A program made the position numbers and the translations under genes. This document shows positions 25,952-35,062 of a stretch of 64,000 nt of DNA, in pieces. This DNA is from AC-38 sp033856025. Lineage in GTDB: Bacteria; Actinomycetota; Thermoleophilia; Solirubrobacterales; Solirubrobacteraceae. The notes beneath the pieces were generated by a model, which saw only the letters and a list, made by a program, of their open reading frames with translations, was not told the origin of the DNA and did no database searches. The stretch spans positions 1-64,000 of the forward strand of contig JAWVFQ010000026.1 in NCBI GenBank assembly GCA_033856025.1. Reading direction: 5' to 3'. Numbering within the stretch: the first letter of the stretch is position 1; each line of letters begins with the position of its first letter.

Positions 25952-26770
25952 ATGAAGGTTCTGCTGACCAACGACGACGGCATCCAGGCCGACGGCCTCC
26001 AGGCTCTGCGCCGGGCGCTGCTGGAGGTTCCGGGCGTGGAGCTGGCCACGATCGCGCCGGACTCCAACCGCTCGGCCGTGGGCCGCGGAATCACGACGCG
26101 CCGGCCGCTGTGGGTGGAGGAGGTCGACTTCGGGGACGGCACGGTGGGCTACGCCACCGACGGCACCCCGGTGGACTGCGTGCGCTTCGCCAAGCTGGGG
26201 CTGATCGACGGCTTCACCGCCGACCTCGTCGTCTCGGGCATCAACCACGGCTCCAACCTCGGCGACGACATCACGTACTCCGGGACGGTGGCGGCCGCGC
26301 TGGAGGGGATCGTGCTCGGGCTGCCCGCCGTCGCGGTCTCCCAGCAGTCGCAGGCCGGCGAGATGGACTTCCGCCTGGGCCGCGAGTTCGACTTCACGGC
26401 CGCGGCGCGGTTCACCGCGCGCCTGGTCGGGGAGATCGACGAGGTGCCGCTGCCCGAGGGGACCCTGCTCAACATCAACGCGCCGGGCTCGGCTCCCGAG
26501 GGCGTCGAGCTGACCAGCCTGGGCAAGCGCGTGTACCGCGACCGGCTGCGCCTCCAGGACGAGGAGGGCGAGAACCGGCGCCTGTTCCACATCTACGGCG
26601 GCGACATCTCCTACGAGGAGGAGGACGGCACGGACCTGGCCGCCGTCGCCGCGGGGTACATCGCGGTGACGCCAATTCACTTCGATCTCTTCGACCGCGC
26701 CGGGCTGGACGCCCTCTCCATGTACGACCTGGCCCGCCTGGTCGAGCCGGCCGCGCACGAGGTCGAGTGA
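25952..26770 (+). CDS. surE: 5'/3'-nucleotidase SurE
   Basis: SurE-type survival protein phosphatase, acts on nucleoside monophosphates. 272 aa. N-terminal MKVLLTNDDGIQADGLQAL contains the metal-binding Asp pair, SNRSAVGRGIT the conserved Ser, and SGINHGSNLGDDITYSGTV the Asn-rich metal site. No Shine-Dalgarno; -10 box 10 bases upstream. Overlaps ligA (GTGA). Confidence 0.95.
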   Translation: MKVLLTNDDGIQADGLQALRRALLEVPGVELATIAPDSNRSAVGRGITTRRPLWVEEVDFGDGTVGYATDGTPVDCVRFAKLGLIDGFTADLVVSGINHGSNLGDDITYSGTVAAALEGIVLGLPAVAVSQQSQAGEMDFRLGREFDFTAAARFTARLVGEIDEVPLPEGTLLNINAPGSAPEGVELTSLGKRVYRDRLRLQDEEGENRRLFHIYGGDISYEEEDGTDLAAVAAGYIAVTPIHFDLFDRAGLDALSMYDLARLVEPAAHEVE

Positions 26771-28773
26771 GCGCGGAGCGCGCCGCGGAGCTTCGGCGGG
26801 AGCTCGAACACCACAACCACCGCTACTACGTCCTCGACGATCCGGAGGTCGGCGACGACGTCTACGACGCGCTGCTCGACGAGCTGCGCGGCCTGGAGGC
26901 GGCGCACCCCGAGCTGCGCTCGCCCGACTCCCCGACGCAGCGCGTGGGTGGGCGCCCGCTGGAGAAGTTCCAGACCGTCGAGCACCTCCAGCCGATGCTG
27001 TCCCTGGCCAACGCGCGCGGCGAGGCGGAGCTGCGGGCGTGGGTGGAGCGGATGCGCAACCACCTGGCGCGCGAGGGGATCGAGCAGGACCGCTTCGACT
27101 ACGTGTGCGAGCCCAAGATCGACGGGCTGGCCATCTCGCTGGTCTACCGCGACGGGATCCTGGAGCGCGGGGCCACGCGCGGCGACGGGCGCGTGGGCGA
27201 GGACGTCACCCAGAACCTGCGCACGATCCAGGCCGTGCCCCTGTCGATCGACGACGCGCCGCCCCTGCTGGAGGTGCGCGGCGAGGTCTACATGCCGCTG
27301 GCCGGCTTCACCGAGCTCAACGAGCGCCGTGCGGCCGAGGGGGAGCGGACGTACATGAACCCGCGCAACGCGGCGGCGGGGGCGATCCGCCAGCTCGACC
27401 CGGCGATCGCGGCCTCGCGGCCCCTGTCGCTGTGGGTGTACGGCGTGGGCGCGACGGAGGGGATCCGCTTCGAGCGCCACTCCGAGGCGCTGGACTGGAT
27501 GCGCGAGCGGCGCTTCCCCGTCAACCCCGACGTGCGCAGGGCGCACGACGTCGACGAGGTGATGGACGTCTGCACCAGCTGGGAGGAGCGCCGCGACCAG
27601 CTGGACTACGAGATCGACGGCGTGGTCGTGAAGGTCGACGACCACGAGCTCCAGCGCCGCCTGGGCGTGGTGGGGCGCGAACCGCGCGGCGCGGTGGCCT
27701 GGAAGTTCGCGCCGATGACCGCGGTGACGCAGCTGCGCCAGGTCCACTGGAACGTCGGCCGCACCGGCCACCTCGTCCCGTTCGCCGAGCTCGAGCCCGT
27801 CGGGGTGAGTGGGGTGACCGTGAAGATGGCCACGCTGCACAACGAGGAGGACCTGGCCCGCAAGGACGTGCGCCCGGGCGACGACGTCATCGTCATGCGC
27901 GCCGGGGACGTCATCCCCCAGGTCGTCTCCCCGGCGCCAGACGCGGTGGGGCGCAAGGGGCGCGCACGGCGCCCGAAGCCTCCGGCCAAGTGCCCGGTCT
28001 GCGCCACGCCGACCGTGAAGCGCGAGGGCGAGGTCTTCACCCGCTGCCCCAATCCCGACTGCCGGGGGCGCCAGTGGCAGCTGCTCAAGCACTTCGCCTC
28101 GCGCGGGGCGATGGACATCGAGGGCCTGGGCGAGGAGCGCGTGTCCCAGCTCATGCGCGCCGGTCTGGTCGCCAACGCGGCCGACCTGTTCGATCTCGCT
28201 CCCGACCAGCTGGCCGGGCTGGAGGGATTCGCCGAGCTGTCGGCGCGCAACCTGGTGGACGGGATCCATGGCTCGCGCGAGCGGCCGTTCTCGGCCGTCC
28301 TGTGGGCGCTGGGGATCGAGAGCGTCGGGGAGGTCAACGCCCGCAACCTGGCCCAGCGCTTCCGCTCGATCGACGCGCTGATGGCGGCGTCGCCGGAGGA
28401 GATCGCCGCCACGCCCGGCGTCGGGCCGGTGGTGGCGCAGATCGTGGCCGGTGCGCTGGGCGAGCCGGCGATGCGCGAGCTCGTGGAGCGCCTGCGCCGG
28501 GCCGGCCTGCGCCTCGAGCAGGAGGGGGCGCCGCCGGGGGAGGGGCCGCTGGCCGACAAGACGTTCGTGCTCACGGGCACGCTGCCCACGCTGACCCGCG
28601 AGGACGCGACACAGCGCATCCTCGGCGCGGGCGGCCGCGTCACGACGTCGGTGTCGAAGAAGACGGACTACGTGGTGGCCGGCGAGACGCCGGGGTCCAA
28701 GCTGGAGAAGGCTCAGCGCCTGGGCGTCGACGTCATCGACGAGCCCGCCCTGCTGACGCTGCTCGGCGCGTAG
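26767..28773 (+). CDS. ligA: NAD-dependent DNA ligase LigA
   Basis: Seals DNA nicks with NAD. 668 aa, full length. Domain Ia with HHNHRYYVLDDPEVGDDVYD-like YYVLDDPEVGDDVYD, adenylation domain with the active Lys in CEPKIDGLAISLVY, OB-fold, zinc finger (CPVCATP and CPNPDC), helix-hairpin-helix block and a C-terminal BRCT domain beginning near ADKTFVLTGTLPTLTR. GTG 26767 overlaps the surE stop. Its end overlaps the convergent dacB by 61 bases. Confidence 0.97.
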   Translation: MSAERAAELRRELEHHNHRYYVLDDPEVGDDVYDALLDELRGLEAAHPELRSPDSPTQRVGGRPLEKFQTVEHLQPMLSLANARGEAELRAWVERMRNHLAREGIEQDRFDYVCEPKIDGLAISLVYRDGILERGATRGDGRVGEDVTQNLRTIQAVPLSIDDAPPLLEVRGEVYMPLAGFTELNERRAAEGERTYMNPRNAAAGAIRQLDPAIAASRPLSLWVYGVGATEGIRFERHSEALDWMRERRFPVNPDVRRAHDVDEVMDVCTSWEERRDQLDYEIDGVVVKVDDHELQRRLGVVGREPRGAVAWKFAPMTAVTQLRQVHWNVGRTGHLVPFAELEPVGVSGVTVKMATLHNEEDLARKDVRPGDDVIVMRAGDVIPQVVSPAPDAVGRKGRARRPKPPAKCPVCATPTVKREGEVFTRCPNPDCRGRQWQLLKHFASRGAMDIEGLGEERVSQLMRAGLVANAADLFDLAPDQLAGLEGFAELSARNLVDGIHGSRERPFSAVLWALGIESVGEVNARNLAQRFRSIDALMAASPEEIAATPGVGPVVAQIVAGALGEPAMRELVERLRRAGLRLEQEGAPPGEGPLADKTFVLTGTLPTLTREDATQRILGAGGRVTTSVSKKTDYVVAGETPGSKLEKAQRLGVDVIDEPALLTLLGA

Positions 28774-29999
28774 CTCGCGACCGCGGCGCCCATCCGGTCC
28801 TGCAGCGACCGCGCCCCGCCCACGCTGACGTTGTTCATGATGATCGAGAAGGCGACGACCCGCTCGCCGCCCACGTCGCAGTAGCCCGAGAGGGCCGACA
28901 CGTTGGACAGCGTCCCGGTCTTGGCGCGGCAGCGTCCGGCGGCAGGCGTCCCGCACATGCGCCCGGCCAGCGTCCCGCTGCGGCATGCCACGGCCAGCGA
29001 CCCGCGGAAGGCGACGGCCAGCTCCTGCGTGCGGTCCATGTGGTCGAGCACGCCGACGATCTGGCGCGGCGTCGTGCGGTTGCGCCGGGAGAGACCGGAG
29101 CCGTCGGCGATGCGCGGCGCGACGCCGTTCTCCCTCCAGTAGGCCATCGCGCTGGCCGCGCCGCCCGCGGTGGTGCCGCGCCCGCGGGCCCGCGCGCCGA
29201 GGTCCTTGAGCAGCGTCTCGGCGAAGAAGTTGTCCGAGGGGACGTTGGTCAGGCGAGCCAGGGTGGCCATGGCGGGAGAGCGCGCCTCGGCGACCAGGCT
29301 GGCGCCCGGCGGCGTGGCGCGCTCGCCGACGCCGCGGGCGACGCTCACGCCCTCCACCGACAGGGCGCGGCGCAGGCGCTCGGCGGCGAAGCGTGCGGGC
29401 CGGCGCTGGATGGCCGAGCCCTGCTGGTTGGCCAGGCCGCGGTCGAAGGCCAGGGCGCTCAGCGGAGCACCGATGTAGATCGAGAACGCGTAGCCGCTCT
29501 CCGGCCCGCCGCGCAGCGAGTCGAACAGCGACTCGTCGCCGTACAGCGTCCCCGTGACGCGCTGGACCCCGGCCGCGGCGACCGCGGCGGCGAGCTCGGT
29601 CACGGTGGTCCCGGTCCCGTAGGCCCGGCGGGTGAACGTCCGGCTGCCGAAGGTGGGGTCGCCGCCCCCGCGCAGGTAGAGGTTGCCGGTGTACGTGCCG
29701 TCGTCGCCGAGCTCGCCGTCGCCCAGGACGCGCGTGGCCAGCCGCCCGGTGGGGCCGAAGCGCGCCAGGGCGGTGGACGTCGTGTAGAGCTTCTCGTTGG
29801 AGGCGGGGATCCGGAAGGTGTCCGGCGCGCGCGAGTACAGCGTCCTGCCGTCAGACAGGTCGACGACCAGGGCGCCCGAGCTGGACCCGGCCGAGTTCAT
29901 CGCGCGGTCCAGGGACGCGCGCAGCTGGGACTCCGTGCCCGCCGTGGCGGAGGCGGGCAGGGCGAGCAGGACGATGAGGCCGGCGAGCGAGCGTCGCAC
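28713..29999 (-). CDS. dacB: D-alanyl-D-alanine carboxypeptidase/endopeptidase, PBP4 (class C) type
   Basis: Periplasmic/extracellular peptidoglycan peptidase of the S13 family, 428 aa. Signal peptide MRRSLAGLIVLLALPASATAG, then the three penicillin-binding motifs: S-x2-K in IPASNEKLY, S-x-N in VPSDNFFAE and KTG in RAKTGTLS. Also the family motif DGSGLSRRN. GTG 29999 is chosen because it starts the signal peptide; the open frame continues far upstream but is antisense to the patatin gene. It is divergent from that gene, with 57 bases between the starts. Confidence 0.92.
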   Translation of the reverse strand: MRRSLAGLIVLLALPASATAGTESQLRASLDRAMNSAGSSSGALVVDLSDGRTLYSRAPDTFRIPASNEKLYTTSTALARFGPTGRLATRVLGDGELGDDGTYTGNLYLRGGGDPTFGSRTFTRRAYGTGTTVTELAAAVAAAGVQRVTGTLYGDESLFDSLRGGPESGYAFSIYIGAPLSALAFDRGLANQQGSAIQRRPARFAAERLRRALSVEGVSVARGVGERATPPGASLVAEARSPAMATLARLTNVPSDNFFAETLLKDLGARARGRGTTAGGAASAMAYWRENGVAPRIADGSGLSRRNRTTPRQIVGVLDHMDRTQELAVAFRGSLAVACRSGTLAGRMCGTPAAGRCRAKTGTLSNVSALSGYCDVGGERVVAFSIIMNNVSVGGARSLQDRMGAAVASYAPSSVSRAGSSMTSTPRR

Positions 30000-30040
30000 T
30001 GAGCCCGGAACACCTAGCAGAGATACGAGTCGCGCCTCTT

Positions 30041-30046
30041 TAGACT
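30041..30046 (+). promoter_or_regulatory. -10 box for the patatin-like gene (leaderless)
   Basis: TAGACT in TTTAGACT, 10 bases before ATG 30057, with no ribosome-binding site. Fits TANNNT. Confidence 0.45.
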
Positions 30047-30056
30047 CCCGGGCGAA

Positions 30057-31319
30057 ATGGGCAAGGTCGTCAAGCTCGACAGCCAGGCCAAGGGCAAGGC
30101 GCCCGCGGCCGCGCGCCGGCGCCGGCGCTCGCGCACCGCCCTGGTCCTGGGCGGCGGCGGATTCACCGGCGGCGTGTACGAGATCGGCGCCCTGCGCGCG
30201 CTGGACCTGCTCTCGGTCAACCGCACGGTCAACCAGTTCGACGTCTACGTGGGCACGAGCGCCGGCTCGTTCGTGGCCGCGCTCACCGCCAACGGCGTCA
30301 CGCCGGAGGAGATGATGCGCGTGGTCAACCGCCAGGTGCCCTCGCCCTTCCGCGACGTCGACCTCGACCAGCTGCTGCGGCCCAACTTCCCGGAGTTCGC
30401 CTCCAGCGCGCTGCGCCTGCCGTTCCGGGCGGCCAGCCTGGCCCGGACGCTGCTCGGCGTCGTCGGGCCGCAGTTCTCGGCGGTCGACGTGGTCACCGGC
30501 CTGGCTGAGATCCTGCCCTCGGGCCTGTACTCCGGCTCGGGCGTCGAGCGCTACATGCGCACGGTGCTCAGCGACCCCGACCGCTCCGACGACTTCCGGT
30601 TGCTGGAGAACGAGCTCTACCTGGCGGCCACGGACCTGGACACCTGCGAGCGGATCGTGTTCGGCGCCGAGGGCTGGGACGACGTGCCGATCTCCTCCGC
30701 CGTGCGCGCGTCCACCGCGCTGCCCATGGTCTACAAGCCGGTGCAGATCAAGGACCGCGAGCTGGTGGACGGCGGGATCGTCTCCACGACCAACGTGGAC
30801 ATCGCGGTCGAGGCGGGCGCGAAGTTCGTGATCGTCGTCAACCCGCTGGTCCCCTACGTCAACGACTTCAAGAAGCGCGTCTCCACGCTCACCGGGTCGC
30901 GGGTCCGCCGCGTGTCGGACATGGGCTTCCCCCAGATCGGCTACCAGACGTTCAAGCTGCTGGCCTACCAGCGCCTGCACGAGATGGCGCGCCAGTGGGA
31001 GGACCGCTACCCCGGCGTGGACATCGTGCTGATCGAGCCCGAGCCCAACGACGAGCTGATGTTCCAGACCAGCATCCTGAACTTCTCCTCGCGCGTGGAC
31101 ATCGCCCGACACGGGTTCCAGTCGGTCACGCTCAAGCTGGCCCAGGACTACGACCACTTCCGCGAGGTCTGCGAGCGCCACGGCATCGAGATCTCCCAGA
31201 CGCGGGTGCGCAAGGTGGTCAAGCACTTCGCCGCCGAGAAGGAGCGCACCCGCGCCTGGCGCAAGATCCTCGAGCAGACCACCGGGGCGCTCCTGAGGCA
31301 GAGCGCCGACGAGTCCTAG
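30057..31319 (+). CDS. Patatin-like phospholipase family protein
   Basis: Lipid acyl hydrolase of the patatin/RssA type, 420 aa. After a basic start come the oxyanion glycines LVLGGGGFTGGVYEIGAL, nucleophile elbow VGTSAGSF (Ser in G-x-S-x-G) and the catalytic Asp in LVDGGIVS. The C-terminal ~120 residues (EPEPNDELMFQTSILNFSSR and after) resemble actinobacterial patatin proteins. No signal peptide, so probably cytoplasmic or membrane-associated; substrate unknown. Its stop overlaps the convergent aminotransferase by 4 bases. Confidence 0.9.
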   Translation: MGKVVKLDSQAKGKAPAAARRRRRSRTALVLGGGGFTGGVYEIGALRALDLLSVNRTVNQFDVYVGTSAGSFVAALTANGVTPEEMMRVVNRQVPSPFRDVDLDQLLRPNFPEFASSALRLPFRAASLARTLLGVVGPQFSAVDVVTGLAEILPSGLYSGSGVERYMRTVLSDPDRSDDFRLLENELYLAATDLDTCERIVFGAEGWDDVPISSAVRASTALPMVYKPVQIKDRELVDGGIVSTTNVDIAVEAGAKFVIVVNPLVPYVNDFKKRVSTLTGSRVRRVSDMGFPQIGYQTFKLLAYQRLHEMARQWEDRYPGVDIVLIEPEPNDELMFQTSILNFSSRVDIARHGFQSVTLKLAQDYDHFREVCERHGIEISQTRVRKVVKHFAAEKERTRAWRKILEQTTGALLRQSADES

Positions 31320-32425
31320 ACCGCTCCGGTCGCCTTGCGCAGGGCGTCGATCAGGCGGTCCGTCGCCGGCGGCGACTGGATCGTCGCGCGGACGTGGTCG
31401 GGCTCGCCCCACTCCAGCCCGGGGTGCACGATGACGGCGCTGCGCCGCAGGCGCTCGGACAGCTCCCCGTCTGCCAGGGCGGGCGCGCGCAGCCACAGGA
31501 CGTTGGCCTGCGACGGCGCCGCGTCCACCGGCAGCCCGGCCAGGGTCTCCAGCAGGCGCGCGCGCTCGGCGGCCACGGCGTCGCGCCGCGACTCGACCTG
31601 GCGGCCCAGCTTGCGCAGCGCCTCCAGCGCGCCCGCCTGCGCCAGGTCGCTCACGCCGAGCGGCGGGCCGATCTGCTCGAGCAGGCTCTCCGAGCCGGGG
31701 CCGCCGAGCACGTAGCCGCAGCGCATCCCGGCCAGGCCATAGGCCTTGGAGAACGTCCGGAAGACCAGCAGGCGGGGGAAGTCGTCGAGCAGCTCCAGCG
31801 AGGCGGTCGGGGGCTCGGCCTCGACGAAGTCGACCAGCGCCTCGTCGAGCAGCACCGTGACGTGGTCGGGCAGGCGCTCGAGCAGGCGGCGCAGCTCGGC
31901 GGCGGGGAGATAGGCCCCGTTGGGGTCGTTGGGGTTGCACACCGCCACGATGCGCGTGCGCTCGCCCACCGCCGCGAACAGCGAGTCGACGTCGTGGCCC
32001 GGGACCGGCACGGCGCGTCCGCCGGCGGCGCGGGCCATCAGGGGGTAGAGCGGATAGGAGGGCCACGGCGTGACCAGCTCGTCGCCCTCGCCCATGAGCA
32101 GGCGCGCCGCCACGCGCAGCAGGGTCGACGCGCCATTGCCGACGGCGACGCGCTCGGGCTCCAGGCCGTAGCGGCGACCCAGCTCGCGGCGCAGCTCCAG
32201 CGCCTGCGGGTCGGCCGGCCGGTTCAGCCCGCGCCGCGCCTGGAAGGTGATCGCCGAGACGACGTCGGGATGGGGCAGCTCGTGCCAGGTGGTGGTGCTC
32301 AGGTCCAGGGGGTCGATGCGCGCCAGGGCGCGGCGGCGGCGCTCGGCGGAGCGCTCGCGCAGCTGCGAGGAGATCTCCTCCTCGGAGAGCCCCTCGAACT
32401 GGCGGTAGTAGTCCAGGAGCCCCAC
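31316..32425 (-). CDS. Class I/II aminotransferase, histidinol-phosphate aminotransferase-like
   Basis: PLP enzyme, 369 aa. CNPNDPNGAYLP (Asn binding PLP), LLDEALVDF (Asp) and the Schiff-base Lys in RTFSKAYGLAGMRCGY are the hallmarks; overall closest in pattern to HisC/CobD-type enzymes. The first ~40 residues (GLSEEEISSQLRERSAERRR) are not typical HisC. It lies downstream of an acyl-CoA synthetase rather than other his genes, so a role in histidine biosynthesis is uncertain. GTG start 3 bases after the preceding stop. Confidence 0.82.
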   Translation of the reverse strand: MGLLDYYRQFEGLSEEEISSQLRERSAERRRRALARIDPLDLSTTTWHELPHPDVVSAITFQARRGLNRPADPQALELRRELGRRYGLEPERVAVGNGASTLLRVAARLLMGEGDELVTPWPSYPLYPLMARAAGGRAVPVPGHDVDSLFAAVGERTRIVAVCNPNDPNGAYLPAAELRRLLERLPDHVTVLLDEALVDFVEAEPPTASLELLDDFPRLLVFRTFSKAYGLAGMRCGYVLGGPGSESLLEQIGPPLGVSDLAQAGALEALRKLGRQVESRRDAVAAERARLLETLAGLPVDAAPSQANVLWLRAPALADGELSERLRRSAVIVHPGLEWGEPDHVRATIQSPPATDRLIDALRKATGAV

Positions 32426-32428
32426 GGG

Positions 32429-32908
32429 CTACGGGCCGTTCGCGGGGCCCAGGCTCGATCCGGGGCCCTGGATCAGGATCAGCCACAGGAAGAACAGCGT
32501 CCCCCCGATCGCCGCGCTGACCGCGAACACGCGGGCCACGGTCCCCTCGCGCTGGTCGATGCCGCTGGCCCGGCGGGCCAGGATCCACAGCAGGTCGACC
32601 TGGCGCATCAGGATCAGCCCGATCAGCAGCGAGAACAGGAGCCCTATGAAGGCGACGACGATCCCCAGGAAGGTCGAGCCGGTGGCGTAGTCGACCTGCG
32701 AGCCGACCCACAGCCAGGCGATCGGCAGCGGCCCCCAGAACAGCAGGTTGATGAAGACCATCAGCACCAGGAGGGCCGCGGCGAGGGCGCGGTCGACCCG
32801 CTGGCGTCCCGGCCCCCCCGACTGCGGAAGGCCGCGGTACTTGACGGGCCTCGTGCCCGGGCGTCGCCCCGTGAAGAGGCCGCCTGTATCCGTGGGGTCC
32901 GTCTTCAG
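32429..32908 (-). CDS. Small membrane protein, probable CTG start
   Basis: Unrecognised membrane protein with about three helices (MVFINLLFWGPLPIAWLWVG, FLGIVVAFIGLLFSLLIGLI and VFAVSAAIGGTLFFLWLILI). The first standard start (GTG 32767) would cut into the first helix, while the frame upstream reads as a normal hydrophilic region (TDTGGLFTGRRPGTRPVKY) back to a CTG at 32908, just 12 bases after the acyl-CoA synthetase stop. I take CTG 32908 as the likelier start (159 aa). Sits between the acyl-CoA synthetase and aminotransferase genes, probably one operon. Confidence 0.6.
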   Translation of the reverse strand: MKTDPTDTGGLFTGRRPGTRPVKYRGLPQSGGPGRQRVDRALAAALLVLMVFINLLFWGPLPIAWLWVGSQVDYATGSTFLGIVVAFIGLLFSLLIGLILMRQVDLLWILARRASGIDQREGTVARVFAVSAAIGGTLFFLWLILIQGPGSSLGPANGP

Positions 32909-32920
32909 GGGAGTTCCGGT

Positions 32921-34738
32921 CTAGCTCTCGTACAGCCGGTCGAAGATGTCCTGGTACTTCTCGTTGACGACGTTGCGCTTGACCTTGAGCGTGGGCGTCA
33001 GCTCGCCGGTCTCCTGCGAGAGGTCGTGGTCCAGGATGTGGAACTTCTTGACCTGCTCGACCTGGGCGTAGCGCGAGTTCACGTCGTCCACGACGCGGCC
33101 GATCAGCTCGCGCACCTTCGCGTTCTCGTGGAGCTTGGCCGGGTTGGCGTCCTCGCCCTCCAGGCCCAGCTCGGCGATCAGCGCGGGCGCCTCCTCCGGG
33201 TCCAGGGTGATCAGGACCACGGGGTAGGGCCGGCGGTCTCCGTGCATGACCGCCTGGGAGACCCAGCGGTTCTGCTTGAGGTCGTTCTCGATCAGCGCGG
33301 GCGTGATGTTCTTGCCGCCCGCGGTGATGATGATGTCCTTCTTGCGCCCGACGATCGACACGTAGCCGTCCTCGTCGATCGACCCGAGGTCACCGGTGTG
33401 CAGCCAGCCGTCCTCGATCGTCCCGAAGCTCTTCTCGGCGTCCTTGTAGTAGCCCTTGAAGATGTTCGCGCCGCGGATCAGCAGCTCGCCGTCGTCGGCG
33501 ATCTTGCACTCGCAGCCCGGCAGCGGCTTGCCCACCGTCCCGAACTTGTGCTCCTCGATCGTGGAGTACGTCGCCACCGTCGCGGTCTCGGTCATCCCGA
33601 AGCCCTCCAGCACCGGCACGCCGGCCGCGTAGAAGAACTCGAGGATGTCCGGGGCGATGGGTGCGGCCCCGGTCACGGCCTGGCGGATGCGCCCGCCGAA
33701 GATCGCGCGGACGTTCTTGAACACCTGCTCGTCGAGCGCGTCGAACTTCTGGCGCAGCTCGGCCGGGACCTCCTGGCCGTGGACGTCGGCGTCGCGCACC
33801 TTGACCCCGAGGTCCACCATCCCGCGGAACTCCTCGTCGGACATCTGGGCCTTGATGGCGCCGGTGGCCAGCGTGTAGATCTTCTCGAAGATCCGCGGCA
33901 CGGACGGGAGGTAGGTCGGATGGACCTCGGACAGCTCGGGGACGATCTGCTTGGTGTCGCCGCCGAAGTACGCGATGGTCCCGCCGCTGTCGAGCCAGAT
34001 CAGCTCGATCAGCAGCGCGAAGGCGTGGGCCAGGGGAAGGAAGAGGTAGGCGGTGTCGCCCTCCTCGAACAGGCCCAGGCTCTCGCACATGTCCAACACG
34101 CTGCGGTAGTTGCCGTGCGAGAGCACGCAGCCCTTGGGCGGGCCGGTCGTGCCGGACGTGTAGATGAAGGTGAAGGCGTCGTCGGGCGTCACCGCGGCGG
34201 TGCGCTCGTCGAGCTTGGCCGGCTCGATCTCCCGCCCCTGGGCGCGGACGTCGTCGAGTGAGACCGCGTCGGCGACGTCGCCCTCGGGATCGATCACGAC
34301 GAGGTGCTGGAGGTTGGGCAGCTGGTCGCGGACGGCGACGACCTTGGCCACCTGCTCGGCGTTCTCGCAGACGATCGCGCGGGCCTCCGAGTTGCCGGCC
34401 ACCCAGGCGCACTCGTCCGGCGAGTTGGTGGGATAGATCGGGACCACGGTCGCGCCCGCGGTGGAGATGGCGAAGTCCGCGTAGGTCCACTCCGGCCGCG
34501 TGCCGCACAGGATGCAGACGCGGTCGCCCGCCTCGATGCCCAGGGCGATCAGCCCGCGGCCGATCTCCGACACGACCTCGCCGGCCTGCGCGTAGGTGAC
34601 GTCGCGCCACTCGCCGTCGACCTTGTGGCGCACGGCGACGTTCGCGGCGTACTTCTCGGCCGCCAGCGGGAACAGGTCGGCGATCGTCCGGGAGCCGGTG
34701 CTCGGGGGGCTCGCGGACGCGTCGGCGGTTGTGGCCAT
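32921..34738 (-). CDS. Long-chain acyl-CoA synthetase (AMP-dependent, FadD-like)
   Basis: Activates fatty acids to acyl-CoA via acyl-AMP. 605 aa. AMP-binding motif FIYTSGTTGPPKGCVLSHGN, the gate/linker GFGMTETATVATYS, TGDLGSIDEDGYVSIVGRKK and the catalytic Lys region near GELTPTLKVKRN are intact. Resembles the mycobacterial FadD15 subgroup in length. ATG 34738 has a strong AGGAGGAGGAG site and an upstream TACACT (34773-34778) that could be its -10 box. Confidence 0.93.
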   Translation of the reverse strand: MATTADASASPPSTGSRTIADLFPLAAEKYAANVAVRHKVDGEWRDVTYAQAGEVVSEIGRGLIALGIEAGDRVCILCGTRPEWTYADFAISTAGATVVPIYPTNSPDECAWVAGNSEARAIVCENAEQVAKVVAVRDQLPNLQHLVVIDPEGDVADAVSLDDVRAQGREIEPAKLDERTAAVTPDDAFTFIYTSGTTGPPKGCVLSHGNYRSVLDMCESLGLFEEGDTAYLFLPLAHAFALLIELIWLDSGGTIAYFGGDTKQIVPELSEVHPTYLPSVPRIFEKIYTLATGAIKAQMSDEEFRGMVDLGVKVRDADVHGQEVPAELRQKFDALDEQVFKNVRAIFGGRIRQAVTGAAPIAPDILEFFYAAGVPVLEGFGMTETATVATYSTIEEHKFGTVGKPLPGCECKIADDGELLIRGANIFKGYYKDAEKSFGTIEDGWLHTGDLGSIDEDGYVSIVGRKKDIIITAGGKNITPALIENDLKQNRWVSQAVMHGDRRPYPVVLITLDPEEAPALIAELGLEGEDANPAKLHENAKVRELIGRVVDDVNSRYAQVEQVKKFHILDHDLSQETGELTPTLKVKRNVVNEKYQDIFDRLYES

Positions 34739-34786
34739 CTCTCCTCCTCCTGAGGTCCTTATCGGAGGGGAGAGTGTAGTGCGCGG

Positions 34787-34969
34787 CTACGCGCTGGCGG
34801 GCTGCTGACGGGCCTCGAGCTTGAGCTCGCGCAGGCTCGTCATGAAGAGTGTCTTGTCGATTCGACCTTCGAAGATCGGGACGCCCATCTGCATGCACTT
34901 GTCGATCACGTCTCGACGGTCGAGTCCGGCTTCGCGTGCAAGCTCGGTGGGCGTCAGGTGAATCGCCAT
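34787..34969 (-). CDS. Small HTH-like protein, resembles the IF2 N-terminal subdomain
   Basis: 60 aa from ATG 34969 (GGAGAG 8 bases upstream). The sequence LTPTELAREAGLDRRDVIDKCMQMGVPIFEGRI looks like a small three-helix unit with the spacing seen in IF2_N and MerR-type helix-turn-helix folds. No catalytic residues. I do not recognise a family; it could bind DNA or RNA. It lies upstream of the acyl-CoA synthetase on the same strand. Confidence 0.65.
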   Translation of the reverse strand: MAIHLTPTELAREAGLDRRDVIDKCMQMGVPIFEGRIDKTLFMTSLRELKLEARQQPASA

Positions 34970-35062
34970 ATGTGGGGCTCTCCTCGGGTGGCTATTCGAG
35001 AGTCTGGAGGTATAGCGGCTGGTGCGGACGGGCACAAGCGGATCCGCGCAAACTGCGCGGGT

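Noticed and set aside
25910..26758. Open frame extending the GGDEF/HD-GYP protein to 951 residues
   Set aside because: The extension lies antisense over surE and reads as a composition-driven shadow; GTG 25909 starts right before the first membrane helix.
31316..32425. Confident hisC assignment
   Set aside because: The fold fits HisC/CobD-type enzymes, but the unusual N-terminus and lipid-gene context do not support a histidine role.
30000..32711. Continuation of the dacB frame to a 1332-residue protein
   Set aside because: Antisense to the patatin gene and out of frame with the aminotransferase; the signal peptide begins at 29999.
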